From Lichenifustis flavocetrariae (GTDB lineage Bacteria; Pseudomonadota; Alphaproteobacteria; Rhizobiales; Beijerinckiaceae), in NCBI RefSeq assembly GCF_026130545.1, contig NZ_JAMOIM010000044.1:1-39533 (forward strand): 39,533 bases of DNA, given 5' to 3'. Below the pieces are notes generated by a model. That model did not search any database. It saw only the letters and a program-made list of their open reading frames with translations, and was not told the origin of the DNA. Below are positions 8,772 to 16,808 of the stretch, in pieces. How positions within the stretch are numbered: position 1 is the stretch's first letter; the number at the start of each line of letters is the position of its first letter. A program made the position numbers and the translations under genes.

Positions 8772-9668
8772 ATGCTCGACTGGGACGATCTGCGCTTCTT
8801 CCTGTCCGTCGCGCGGCACGGAAACCTCGTCGCCGCCGCGAAGGAGCTTGGTGTCGCCCAGTCCACAGTCGGCCGACGCTTGGCATCGCTGGAGTCGAGC
8901 CTGGGCGTCCGGCTCCTCAACCGAACACCTGACGGCTACGTCGCCACCACAGCCGGGGAGCGGGTCCGGACGGAAGCGGAACGTGTCGAGACCGGATCGT
9001 TGGCGCTCGAACGCGAGGTGGGCGGGCGTGACACGCGGCTGGTAGGCTCCGTCCGCGTCACCTGCGCCGAGAGCGTCGCCAACCACGTCCTCGCCGAGTG
9101 CCTGGCCTAAATGCACGTCAAGCACCCCGACATCATGGTGGAGTTGATCCCGGCCGCGAGGGAGCTGAGCCTGCCGATGCGGGAGGCGGACGTCTCGGTC
9201 CGGCTCAAGCCGTCGACCCAGCACGACCTCGTCGTTCGTAGGATCGGCAGCATGGCCTTCGGCCTGTATGCCAGCCCCGGCTACCTCAAGCAGCACGGCG
9301 AGATGGACTTTGAAGCGGGATGTCCGGGGCACCACATCGTGGCGCAGCTCGACGATCTCCAGGACTCCGACCAGACAAACTGGCTCGCCTCCCTCGCCCC
9401 GCGATCCCGCATCTCCTTGCAGACCGCCGGTCATGAAGCGGCGGTGGTCGGGGCCCTCTACGGGGCCGGACTGGCGTGACTTGCCCGGTTTCGGGCCGAT
9501 CCTGAAGCGGGCTTGATACGTGTCGTTACGCCATCCCCAGTGCCGGACACCGGCATCTGGCTGGTCGCCCACAAGGACAACCGTCGCAACGCGCGGATCA
9601 CGGCGGTTCTCACGCTCATTGCCCAGGGCATCCGGGCCCAGGCGCCGAGGTTGTCCCCGGCGGAGTGA
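8772..9668 (+). pseudogene. LysR-family transcriptional regulator with two in-frame stops
   Basis: One continuous frame of 299 codons carries a complete LysR regulator. The winged HTH is at about 1-65 (MLDWDDLRFFLSVARHGN..., with AAKELGVAQSTVGRRLASLE), and the effector-binding domain runs to the C terminus (TGIWLVAHKDNRRNARITAV). The frame is broken by TAA at 9108-9110, after ANHVLAECLA, and by TGA at 9477-9479, where GAGLA is followed by LARFRADPEAG. Both are single-codon changes with no shift. The TGA sits where a Cys codon (TGC/TGT) would be expected from the surrounding motif. It reads away from the kinase operon. Full product would require readthrough of both stops, so it is most likely dead. 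Confidence 0.85.
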
Positions 9669-9804
9669 CTAGGCGACCGGCGACACAGGGCCGGCAAGCC
9701 GGTCACGAGGTCCGTTTCAGATTCGACACAAATCCAATTGCGGTTTTGACGGAATCCGGGCTTGCCGCTCATCCGGGAGGGGACGAACGGCGGTTGGTAG
9801 AGCG

Positions 9805-10029
9805 TCAGCCGGCCAACAGGCGAGCCGAGTTGGCCTGCACGTGCTCTCGATAGCGGTCGACCACGCTCCGCGCCGAACCGCCTGTCAGGAGCGTCGTGGC
9901 CGCCTCGATGGAGGCGGCGACCTTCTCCGGCACCATGAGCAGCACTTCGTGCCGGGCGGCGCTCCCGCCGAAGGCCATCGTGGTCAGGCGAAGCGCGATG
10001 ACGCCATTCGACTCGATCGCCAGCATCAT
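9805..10029 (-). CDS. conserved 74-aa hypothetical protein
   Basis: A small protein starting MMLAIESNGVIALRLTTMAF, with a central VPEKVAASIEAATTLLTGGS and an amphipathic C-terminal helix (VVDRYREHVQANSARL). I recognise the pattern as a small conserved protein common in Methylobacterium and relatives, often several copies per genome, with no assigned function; this is from memory, not a search. The helical profile resembles the end of phasin-like proteins, but that is not enough to name it. It is monocistronic. A strong hairpin (10058-10090) lies about 30 bases upstream of the ATG, in what should be its 5' leader. Confidence 0.7.
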   Translation of the reverse strand: MMLAIESNGVIALRLTTMAFGGSAARHEVLLMVPEKVAASIEAATTLLTGGSARSVVDRYREHVQANSARLLAG

Positions 10030-10057
10030 CGACTCGTGCTAAGGAAACAACATGGGA

Positions 10058-10090
10058 GCCCTCGCGTACAGCGACGCGCTGCGCGAGGGC
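10058..10090 (-). other. strong hairpin in the leader of the 74-aa gene
   Basis: GCCCTCGCG (10058-10066) pairs with CGCGAGGGC (10082-10090), and CAGCG (10069-10073) pairs with CGCTG (10077-10081). Together they give a 14-bp stem with a two-base bulge and a three-base loop. No T-run follows on either strand, so it is not a classical terminator. On the minus strand it ends about 29 bases before the ATG of the downstream gene, where it could affect mRNA stability or translation. Confidence 0.55.
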
Positions 10091-10194
10091 AATCGAAGAC
10101 GATTGGAATAGTTCGAATCTTAGATCGACTTTCTGGTTTTCGTTTTTGGAGGGGTTAATATCCGGTATTAAGGTTGCGAATACGCGAAACAAGC

Positions 10195-10290
10195 CGCACG
10201 GTCACTTCGCAACTTCTTGGTTGCATGCCCTCCTTGGGCGTTTCCTCCCTAGACTTGGGCCGCCCCTCGGGGCGGCTCCTTTCGTTCGGG
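10195..10290 (+). ncRNA. candidate small RNA with CCUCC-rich loops (alphaproteobacterial mmgR/suhB-like)
   Basis: A short transcript-like unit in a gene-free stretch. It contains a GCATGCCC element, CCTCCTTGGGCG, GTTTCCTCCCTAGAC and CTTGGG, followed by a GC-rich terminator hairpin. Two exposed CCUCC/UCCUCCC segments followed by an intrinsic terminator are the layout of several alphaproteobacterial sRNAs that act as anti-Shine-Dalgarno RNAs, and the order of elements recalls the mmgR/suhB (alpha-r8) family. I cannot run a covariance search, so the family name is a suggestion. The 5' end is not fixed by sequence. Confidence 0.5.
10259..10276 (+). terminator. intrinsic terminator of the candidate sRNA
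   Basis: GCCGCCC (10259-10265) and GGGCGGC (10270-10276) form a perfect 7-bp stem with loop CTCG, followed by TCCTTTCGTT. The T-rich tail is imperfect, but the form is usual for high-GC Alphaproteobacteria. Confidence 0.65.
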
Positions 10291-10489
10291 AGACTACGTT
10301 TCGATCGGAATTGTCGGTTTCGACACCCGGCGGGTGGGCAATCAACCCGGACAGTTCGCCTCCCAGCACTTCCCCAACCCGCCGGCTTTCTCCATGCCCG
10401 TCTTGATCGGACTTCTGGTCAACGCCGTAGGGGCCCTGACCACGGTGCAGTCCGGGTTCGGCTGACGACCCGAGCCTCCTGGCGCCGGT

Positions 10490-10861
10490 CTAAGCCCGCT
10501 TGCTGGCCGACGAGAACGGCAAGGACCACAGCTTGCTGTGGTTTCGTGGCAAGCGGCGCGAGCAAAACTGACAGGAGGGCGCCTCGCCGGATAGCGGGGC
10601 GCCCTCGAACGGCGGCCGAGCCGGCTCGATGAACGTCTCGAAGCTCGCTTCGAGGACGGTCTTCCTCAACCGGAGAGGGCGAGCGGAAGCTGCCTCGCGG
10701 ATGCCTGTCCGCACCGATGCCGGATCGGGCAGCGAGACGCCCTTTTCGGGTCGATGGACGGCGGCCCAGGCGTTCAGGTCCCGATAAAAGAACAGGACAC
10801 GCCTGCCGATGCGAACCTGGATCGGGCCTTTCCCCTTGGTGCATAGGTCCTGCAACGCCAT
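10490..10861 (-). CDS. truncated HTH (excisionase-like) protein
   Basis: From the ATG at 10861 the frame encodes 123 residues. The N terminus (MALQDLCTKGKGPIQVRIGR, then RVLFFYRDLNAWAA) is the second half of an excisionase/AlpA-type winged helix. The first half, PEAAAILGLSV, is found directly upstream in the same frame, but it is cut off by a TAG at 10895-10897, and LSSR is readable before that. So the intact gene started further upstream and the present product would lack the recognition helix. The C-terminal part holds a CxxC (SCQFCSRRLPRNHSKLW) that could be half of a zinc knuckle. It points away from the ars operon. It is probably a pseudogene of phage or plasmid origin. Confidence 0.45.
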   Translation of the reverse strand: MALQDLCTKGKGPIQVRIGRRVLFFYRDLNAWAAVHRPEKGVSLPDPASVRTGIREAASARPLRLRKTVLEASFETFIEPARPPFEGAPLSGEAPSCQFCSRRLPRNHSKLWSLPFSSASKRA

Positions 10862-11048
10862 GACCGAGAGGCCGAGGATCGCGGCAGCCTCGGGCTAGCG
10901 GGAGGAAAGCCGGACGGGAATGGGCGGCAACTTGGGCTCGCGGCGAAGGAGGGAAGGCGTCCGGTGCCGGGATGCGGGTACCGTTCGAGCTTCGGCACCG
11001 ACTCGATTCGAGTCAGCGGCTCCGTCGCGGAGGTCTACGAGGTAGGCT

Positions 11049-11077
11049 TGAGGCAACGTGATTTGTCTGTTAGTCTC
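11049..11077 (+). promoter_or_regulatory. predicted arsR promoter, leaderless
   Basis: TTGAGG (11049-11054), a 17-base spacer and TAGTCT (11072-11077) fit a sigma-70 type promoter. The ATG of arsR is at 11083, only five bases beyond the -10 element, so the transcript should begin at or next to the start codon. No Shine-Dalgarno is present. ArsR bound here would block its own transcription. Confidence 0.5.
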
Positions 11078-11082
11078 GACAT

Positions 11083-11436
11083 ATGGACAATGAAGAAACG
11101 ATCCTCGCCTTGGCGGCGCTGGCGCAGTCGACCCGCCTCGACACGTTCCGGCTGCTGGTGAGGCACGAGCCGGACGGTCTTCCCGCCGGCGAGGTCGCCC
11201 GCGAGCTGGCAGTGCCGCACAACACCATGTCGACCCACCTCAACATCCTGGCGCGCGCCGGCCTGGTGAGGTCCGAGCGTCGCAGTCGCTCGATCATCTA
11301 CCGGGCCGATCTTGATCGCCTGCGCGCTCTGATGACGTTCCTCGTCAAGGACTGCTGCGGCGGGCGGGCGGAATTGTGTGCCCCGCTCATGGCCGACCTC
11401 GCCTGCTGCCCGCCCAAGGAGACGGCGCATGCTTGA
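11083..11436 (+). CDS. arsR: ArsR-family arsenite-responsive repressor
   Basis: A 117-residue winged-helix repressor of the ArsR/SmtB family. The recognition region is AGEVARELAVPHNTMSTHLN (about 35-54), followed by a beta wing with RRSRSIIYRAD. It lacks the classical ELCVCDL metal site in helix 3. Instead it has C91, C92 and C99 (DCCGGRAELC) and C108, C109 near the C terminus. This is like the C-terminal As(III) sites of some ArsR proteins such as that of Acidithiobacillus. Arsenite binding would release the operator and induce the operon. The stop overlaps arsC by eight bases. The ATG is used because it immediately follows the predicted promoter. Confidence 0.93.
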   Translation: MDNEETILALAALAQSTRLDTFRLLVRHEPDGLPAGEVARELAVPHNTMSTHLNILARAGLVRSERRSRSIIYRADLDRLRALMTFLVKDCCGGRAELCAPLMADLACCPPKETAHA

Positions 11437-12256
11437 CGTCACCTTCTACCACAACCCCGACTGCGGCACGTCCCGCAACACGTTGGCCCTGATCCGGCAC
11501 GCCGGCGTCGAACCTCAGGTGATCGAATACCTGAAAACGCCGCCGACCAAGGGGGTCCTCCAGGACCTCATCGCCCGAATGGGGATGACCGTCCGCGACG
11601 CCATGCGGGAAAGGGGAACGCCTTTCAAGGACCTCGGCCTCGACGACGCCACCCTGACCGACGACGACCTGCTCGACGCCATGATGGTGCACCCGATCCT
11701 GATCAACAGGCCGATCGTCGTCACGCCCGACCGGGTGAAGCTCTGCCGCCCGTCCGAGACCGTGCTCGACCTGCTGTCGAGCGTGCCGCCCGGCGACTTC
11801 CACAAGGACGACGGCACGGCGTTCCTGACCGACGAACGCATCGAGCCCGGTCCCGAGTTGGTCGACGCACTCATGGCGACCCACCTCCTGGTCGACGACC
11901 TACAGGGCGCCGATCGCACCTTCTTCCGCTTCCGGCTGCTCGGTGGCGACGTGATCGGCTACGGCGGCTTCGAGCTTTACGGCAGGGACGTCCTCTTGCG
12001 CTCGATGGCGGTCGGGCCCGAGCATCGAGGCAAGGGCATCGGCCGCAACATGGCCTTGCTGCTCATGAGCCGCGCCTTCGACGAGGGCGGGCGGCAAGCC
12101 TACGCCCTGACGACCACGGCGGCCCCCTTCTTCGAACGGATCGGCTTCAGGCCGCTCGATCGCGCCAATGCCCCGGCCTCCATCGCGGCGACCCGGCAAG
12201 CCGCCGGCCTGTGCCCATCATCGGCCACGCTGCTGACGCGTCGCATCACTCTTTAG
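11429..12256 (+). CDS. arsC: ArsC arsenate reductase fused to ArsN2 N-acetyltransferase
   Basis: The 275 residues hold two domains. Residues 1-140 are a glutaredoxin-dependent arsenate reductase of the R773 ArsC class: catalytic C12 in [13 protein letters not shown], an [11 protein letters not shown] segment and [10 protein letters not shown] with the conserved Arg, then VKLCRPSE. Residues about 140-275 are a GNAT acetyltransferase with the acetyl-CoA loop [13 protein letters not shown]. They end in [27 protein letters not shown] and LCPSSA, the signature of ArsN2 proteins found in ars operons. The fusion joins arsenate reduction with probable acetylation of an arsenical, by analogy with ArsN1, which acetylates arsinothricin. 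AAGGAG lies eight bases before the ATG. The start overlaps arsR. Confidence 0.92.
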   Translation: MLDVTFYHNPDCGTSRNTLALIRHAGVEPQVIEYLKTPPTKGVLQDLIARMGMTVRDAMRERGTPFKDLGLDDATLTDDDLLDAMMVHPILINRPIVVTPDRVKLCRPSETVLDLLSSVPPGDFHKDDGTAFLTDERIEPGPELVDALMATHLLVDDLQGADRTFFRFRLLGGDVIGYGGFELYGRDVLLRSMAVGPEHRGKGIGRNMALLLMSRAFDEGGRQAYALTTTAAPFFERIGFRPLDRANAPASIAATRQAAGLCPSSATLLTRRITL

Positions 12257-12288
12257 GCGACGCGTCGCCCGACAAGAAGAAACCGCCC

Positions 12289-13632
12289 GTGCCCGTGCTA
12301 GCGTTCGCCATCTTCGTCGTCACGCTCGTCTTCGTCATCTGGCAGCCGAGGGGCTTCGGCATCGGCTGGAGCGCCCTGATCGGCGCGGCCGTGGCCTTCG
12401 TCCTGGGCGTGATCCACCCCGGTGACATCCCCGTCGTGTGGCACATCGTGTGGGACGCGACCGGGACATTCGTGGCCCTGATCGTCATATCGCTGCTGCT
12501 CGACGAGGCCGGGTTCTTCAATTGGGCGGCCCTGCACGTCGCGCGCTGGGGCGGAGGCCGAGGGCGCCTGCTGTTCCCGCTCGTCGTCCTGCTCGGGGCC
12601 GCCATCGCGGCGGTCTTCGCCAACGACGGGGCCGCGCTGCTCCTCACCCCTATTGTCCTGACCATCCTGCTGCGGCTGGAATTCAAGCCGGCGGCGGCGC
12701 TCGCCTTCATCGTCGCCTGCGGGTTCGTGGCCGACTCGACGTCCCTGCCGCTGGTGATATCGAACCTCGTCAACATCGTCAGCAGCAACTATTTCGGCAT
12801 CGGCTTCGGGCGCTACGCGGCGGTGATGGTGCCCGTCGACGTCGTGGCCCTTATCGCCACGCTTGTCGTGCTGTGGGGCTACTACCGCCGGGACGTGCTG
12901 GCCTCCTACGATGTCGACCGCCTGGAGCCGCCCGCCCAGGCCGTCCGCGACCCGTTGGTGTTCAAGGCGGCATTCCCGCTGCTGGGCGTCCTGCTGCTGG
13001 CCTACTTCGTCACGGCGCCGTTCTCCGTGCCCGTGTCGGCCGTGACCTGCGCCGGGGCCCTGGCGCTCCTGGCGCTCGCCCGCCGGGGCGGCGTCATCCC
13101 CATCCGAAAGGTGCTGGTCGGGGCGCCCTGGCAGATCGTGCTGTTCAGCCTCGGCATGTACCTCGTCGTCTACGGGCTGAGGAACGCTGGCCTCACCGAC
13201 CACCTCGCCCAGGGACTGACCTGGCTCGGTGGGCGGGGGCCGTGGGTCGCCACGGTCGGGACGGGCTTCGCCGCCGCGATCCTGTCGTCCTTCATGAACA
13301 ACATGCCGAGCGTGCTGGTCGGCGCGCTGTCGATCCAGCAGGCCCCCGACCTGTCGCCGATGACGCGGGAACTCATGGTCTACGCCAACGTGATCGGCTG
13401 CGACCTTGGACCCAAGTTCACGCCCATCGGCAGCCTCGCGACGCTGCTCTGGCTGCATGTGCTGGGCACCAAGGGCCAGCGCATAACGTGGGGCCAATGC
13501 ATGTTGGTCGGCCTCGTCATCACCCCGCCCGTGCTCCTCGTCACGCTTCTGGCGCTCGCCGCCTGGCTGCCCTTGATCGGTCCCGCCCATGAGCGCCGCC
13601 ATGTCCCGCATTCGCACCCTTGCCGACCCTGA
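12289..13632 (+). CDS. arsB: ArsB arsenite efflux permease
   Basis: An integral membrane protein of about 447 residues, with around twelve membrane segments along the whole length. It closely follows E. coli Ars[19 protein letters not shown] near the start, [31 protein letters not shown], the [15 protein letters not shown]-like block (here [15 protein letters not shown]), [18 protein letters not shown], and [16 protein letters not shown] with [20 protein letters not shown]. It exports As(III) and Sb(III), alone by proton antiport or with ArsA. No arsA is present. The GTG at 12289 aligns with the E. coli start; an in-frame GTG at 12211 would add 26 soluble residues and overlap arsC. The C terminus has a short His-rich extension overlapping arsH. 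Confidence 0.94.
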   Translation: MPVLAFAIFVVTLVFVIWQPRGFGIGWSALIGAAVAFVLGVIHPGDIPVVWHIVWDATGTFVALIVISLLLDEAGFFNWAALHVARWGGGRGRLLFPLVVLLGAAIAAVFANDGAALLLTPIVLTILLRLEFKPAAALAFIVACGFVADSTSLPLVISNLVNIVSSNYFGIGFGRYAAVMVPVDVVALIATLVVLWGYYRRDVLASYDVDRLEPPAQAVRDPLVFKAAFPLLGVLLLAYFVTAPFSVPVSAVTCAGALALLALARRGGVIPIRKVLVGAPWQIVLFSLGMYLVVYGLRNAGLTDHLAQGLTWLGGRGPWVATVGTGFAAAILSSFMNNMPSVLVGALSIQQAPDLSPMTRELMVYANVIGCDLGPKFTPIGSLATLLWLHVLGTKGQRITWGQCMLVGLVITPPVLLVTLLALAAWLPLIGPAHERRHVPHSHPCRP

Positions 13633-14332
13633 CCACCTGCCGGCCTTGGACCGTCGTTACGCCGTGGAGCGGCCGGCGCTCGGCCTCGGGCCCGCAGATC
13701 ATCCTCCCAGGATCCTGCTGCTCTACGGCTCCTTGCGCGAGACGTCTTATTCCCGGCTGGCGACCGAGGAGGCCGCGCGCCTGCTCCGCTGCTTCGGAGC
13801 GGAGCCGAGGATCTTCGACCCGTCCGACCTGCCGTTCCCGGAACAGGTGAAGGGCGACGACCACCCGGCCGTCCATGAGCTTCGCGAGCTTTCCCTCTGG
13901 TCGGAGGGCCAGGTCTGGTGCAGCCCCGAGCGCCACGGCCAGGTCACCGGCCTCATGAAGGTCGAGGTCGACCACCTCCCCCTGAGCATCGGCGCCAGGC
14001 GGCCGACCCAGGGGCGGACGCTGGCGGTGATGCAGGTGTCGGGCGGGAGCCAATCGTTCAGCTCCGTCAATACCTTGCGCCTACTCGGTCGCTGGATGCG
14101 CATGGTCACGATCCCGAATCAGAGCAGCGTGGCCATGGCTTTTAAGGAGTTCGAGAACGGCCGCATGAGGCCCTCGCCCTACTACGATCGGATCGTCGAC
14201 GTGATGGAGGAACTGGTCCGCTTTACGGTGCTGCTGCGCCCTCACGTCGACCAATTCACCGACAGCTATTCCGAGCGGAAGGAGGAGGCCGCCAAGGTCG
14301 AGGCCCGGCTCTCGCTGGACAAGGCGCTATGA
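13589..14332 (+). CDS. arsH: ArsH NADPH-dependent FMN organoarsenical oxidase
   Basis: A 247-residue flavodoxin-like protein with the ArsH signature throughout: the FMN-binding [13 protein letters not shown] (about 35-47), [13 protein letters not shown], the [20 protein letters not shown] block, [20 protein letters not shown], and a [13 protein letters not shown] helix. ArsH oxidises trivalent methyl- and aromatic arsenicals to less toxic pentavalent forms using NADPH and FMN. The start overlaps the end of arsB by 44 bases in another frame; an ATG at 13601 would shorten it by four residues. The length is normal for the family. It is co-transcribed with arsR-arsC-arsB by position. Confidence 0.93.
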   Translation: MSAAMSRIRTLADPDHLPALDRRYAVERPALGLGPADHPPRILLLYGSLRETSYSRLATEEAARLLRCFGAEPRIFDPSDLPFPEQVKGDDHPAVHELRELSLWSEGQVWCSPERHGQVTGLMKVEVDHLPLSIGARRPTQGRTLAVMQVSGGSQSFSSVNTLRLLGRWMRMVTIPNQSSVAMAFKEFENGRMRPSPYYDRIVDVMEELVRFTVLLRPHVDQFTDSYSERKEEAAKVEARLSLDKAL

Positions 14333-14360
14333 GGGGGGAGGCTCCCCGCTCGGCTAGCTT

Positions 14361-15537
14361 GTGAAACATGCCTCTCGCCCGCTCGTCATCGCCGCCCTGG
14401 GCGTCGGGCAAATTTTGGCTTGGGGATCGAGCTACTATCTCCTGGCGGTCCTCGCCGGGCTCATCGTGCGCGACACCGGCTGGTCGCTCGCTGGGGAGAT
14501 CGGGGGTCTATCCTGCGGCCTCCTGACCGCCGGGGCGGCGTCCCCGCTCGTCGGCCGGGCCATCGCGCTCAAGGGCGGTCGGCCGGTCCTGGCCACCGGC
14601 GCGGTCCTGCTCGGGGCCGGTCTGCTCGGTTTGTCGACGGCCCACACGCTTCCGACGTTCCTGGTGGCATGGCTTGTCATCGGCCTCGGCATGGGGGCCG
14701 GCCTCTACGATCCCGCCTTCGCCACCCTCGGCCGCCTGTACGGCCGGGACGCCCGGCCGGCGATCACCGCCCTGACCTTGTTCGGCGGCTTCGCCAGCAC
14801 CGTATGCTGGCCGCTCTCGGCCTACCTGGAGGCGCATCTCGGATGGCGCGGCGCATGCCTAACCTACGCCGCCATTCAGGTCGGCATGTCCCTTCCGATC
14901 TACGTCTTCGCCCTGCCGAAGAAACCCCCTCCGGTGCGGGAAACGCCGGTCCCCTTGGACACTACGACCGTTCAGGCGTCAGTCGGCCGAGTGTTCCCGG
15001 CGCTCGCGACGACGGTCACGCTCGCCTCGGTGATCTCGACGATCATCTCGGTGCACCTGCTGACGGTGTTGCAAGGCAAGGGGGTCGGCCTGGAGACGGC
15101 CGTGACCCTGGGCGCACTGGTCGGACCCGCCCAGGTCGGCGCGCGAGCGATCGAACTGGCCGTCGCCAAGCGACATCATCCCGCCCTGACCAATGTGGTC
15201 GCCACGGCGCTGGTCGCGTCGGGGCTTGGGGCGCTTTGGTGGGGAGGTATCCTGATCCTGCCGTCCCTGTTGCTGTATGGGGCCGGCGTTGGGCTGAGAG
15301 CATCGTGCGGCGAACGCTTCCGCTCGCGATCTACGGTCCGGAGCGTTACCCGGCCCTGATGGGAAGGATCGCGATGCCAACCTCCTCGCGCAGGCCGTCG
15401 CGCCCTGGGCGGGCTCCCTCCTGCTGGAAGGGGCCGGACCGGCCTGGAGCATGGCCGCGATCACGGCGCTGGCCCTCTTGAACGTGCTTGTTGCGGGAGG
15501 GCTGATCGTCCTGCTGCGTCCACCGCTTCGGCGATGA
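14361..15537 (+). pseudogene. MFS transporter of the ars operon, two frameshifts near the C terminus
   Basis: The first 311 codons encode a normal major facilitator with about ten helices: VGQILAWGSSYYLLAVLAG at the start, the MFS loop motif VGRAIALKGGRPVLATGAVL, then WLVIGLGMGAGLYDPAFATL. The conserved C-terminal end is present but in two other frames. SIVRRTLPLAIYGPERYPAL and MGRIAMP follow after a shift at about 15296. NLLAQAVAPWAGSLLLEGAG and the final helix ALALLNVLVAGGLIVLLR follow after a second shift at about 15376. Each is explained by loss of one base. As read, the protein ends at 15359 with a garbled tail. The GTG at 14361 is used because no better start exists. Transporters of this kind often follow arsH; its substrate is not known. 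Confidence 0.82.
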
Positions 15538-15602
15538 TCCTGATCGGCCACGTGGCCGAGGCGCTCAGGATCGAGTGCGCGCGCGAAGAAGCAGGTTGAG
15601 GA

Positions 15603-16202
15603 TCATGCCCCCGCCGACGCGTGCTCCTCCCGCGCCGCCGTCCAGACCTCCCGGGCGGCATCCACGTTCAGGACCGCGATGCCGAGGCCGACGATGAGGT
15701 CCGGCCAGGCGGACGGCCAGACGAACGCCGTAAACAATCCGGCTGAGACGATGGCGACATTGGCCAAGGCGTCGTTGCGGGACGAGAGGAACGCGGCGCG
15801 GGTGAGGCTCCCCCCGCGCGCCCGGTACCGTGCGAGCATGAAGGCGCAGGAAAGGTTGACGACCAGCGCCCCCGTGCCGGCTAGCGAGAGCGGAACCGGG
15901 GCTGGCGGAACCGGAACGTTGAACTTGTCCCACGCCATCCAGAGCGTCGCCAGCCCCGGAACGAGCAGGATCCCCGCTAAGGCCATCCCGACGCGGGCGC
16001 GGTGGCTGGCGCTCCAGCTGAGCGCGGCGAGGATCAGGAAGTTGACCGATGCGTCCTCAAGAAAATCGATAGAGTCTGCGAAGAGCGACACCGAGCCTAT
16101 GGCGAGGGCCACGGCGAACTCGACGCCGAAATAGCCGAGGTTGAGGAAGCCGACGAGGCGAACGACCCTGCGCAAGCCCGGATCGGTGTGCGATAGGGTC
16201 AT
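15603..16202 (-). CDS. cation diffusion facilitator (CDF) transporter, short form
   Basis: A 199-residue membrane protein with six predicted helices, like the membrane part of CzcD/ZitB. The metal site appears in helix 2 as FADSIDFLEDA and in helix 5 as SSRNDALANVAIV, with Asp in the usual HxxxD/DxxxD positions; the His of zinc-specific members is absent in both. The C-terminal cytoplasmic metal-binding domain of full CDFs is lacking, as in other short members. CDF proteins export Zn, Cd, Co or Fe by proton exchange. The ATG at 16202 overlaps the merR stop in ATGA, so it is coupled to the regulator. Export of the metal sensed by MerR is the natural inference. Confidence 0.85.
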   Translation of the reverse strand: MTLSHTDPGLRRVVRLVGFLNLGYFGVEFAVALAIGSVSLFADSIDFLEDASVNFLILAALSWSASHRARVGMALAGILLVPGLATLWMAWDKFNVPVPPAPVPLSLAGTGALVVNLSCAFMLARYRARGGSLTRAAFLSSRNDALANVAIVSAGLFTAFVWPSAWPDLIVGLGIAVLNVDAAREVWTAAREEHASAGA

Positions 16203-16651
16203 CGACCGAGCCGCCGGTCCACGGCCTGCCCCTTGTCGTGGTGCCGACACTGCCCGTGGTCCGCGAGGACCTCGATGACGCGGCACTGGTCGACGCTACC
16301 GTGCGCGCAACTCGCCACCATGCGTTCAAGCTCGGCGCCCAGGGCCGTCAGGCTGTCGATGCGCTGCCTGACGTCCTGAAGGCGCGCGCGGGCGATCTCG
16401 TCCGCGGCCGCGCAGGATTGATCCGGCCGATCCTGCAACGAAAGCAGCGTGCGGATCGCGTCGACCTCGAAGCCGAGTTCCCGGGCGTGCCGGATGAAGG
16501 CGAGGCGACGCAGGTCGCCTTCGTCGAAGCGACGCCGGTTACCCTCGCTGCGGGGCGGGGCGGGCAACAGCCCGATCTGTTCGTAGTAACGGACCGTGGG
16601 GATCTTCACGCCGCTGCGCTTCGCAGCCTCGCCGATCGAGAATTCCTGCAT
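16199..16651 (-). CDS. MerR-family divalent-metal regulator (ZntR/CadR/PbrR type)
   Basis: The protein has 150 residues. The N-terminal winged HTH has FSIGEAAKRSGVKIPTVRYY, EQIGLLPAPPRSEGNRR and the second helix-turn-helix. A long dimer helix follows (about 80-112), then the metal loop. C80, C115 and C123 (SCAAADE; VASCAHGSVDQC) match the three-Cys arrangement of regulators of divalent ions. Copper-type members lack the first of these Cys. The C terminus adds CRHHDK. Metal binding twists promoter DNA with a 19-bp spacer and activates transcription. The ATG at 16651 gives the standard length; the upstream frame extension is not coding. A perfect dyad lies 14 bases upstream. Confidence 0.92.
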   Translation of the reverse strand: MQEFSIGEAAKRSGVKIPTVRYYEQIGLLPAPPRSEGNRRRFDEGDLRRLAFIRHARELGFEVDAIRTLLSLQDRPDQSCAAADEIARARLQDVRQRIDSLTALGAELERMVASCAHGSVDQCRVIEVLADHGQCRHHDKGQAVDRRLGR

Positions 16652-16659
16652 GGCGTCCC

Positions 16660-16690
16660 TTGCTCCTCTAGCCGCTAGAGGATGTAGGCG
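16660..16690 (+). promoter_or_regulatory. MerR-type promoter/operator facing the ZIP gene
   Basis: TTGCTC (16660-16665), a 19-base spacer and TAGGCG (16685-16690) form a long-spacer MerR-type promoter. The spacer holds the perfect dyad CCTCTAG-CCG-CTAGAGG (16665-16681). It reads toward the ZIP gene and also lies just upstream of merR on the other strand, so it can serve for autoregulation. Confidence 0.75.
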
Positions 16691-16808
16691 GAACGCTCGC
16701 GCCAGGAAAGACCTCGATGTCGAACGATCACCGTCAACGTCCCTGCAATTCCGCGATAGCCCGTCCTTGCCGAATGCCGGCGAAAAACCGCGTCTAGGCG
16801 ATGACGTC

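Noticed and set aside
10103-10125. GTTCGAATC resembling a tRNA T-loop
   Set aside because: No acceptor stem, anticodon arm or CCA region could be folded around it.
12298-13617. Minus-strand frame of 439 codons
   Set aside because: Antisense to arsB; low-complexity D/E/R/G-rich translation typical of a mirror frame.
14333-14347. G-run and C-run after arsH as a terminator
   Set aside because: The stem is only four base pairs, has no T-run, and the MFS gene follows at once in the same direction.
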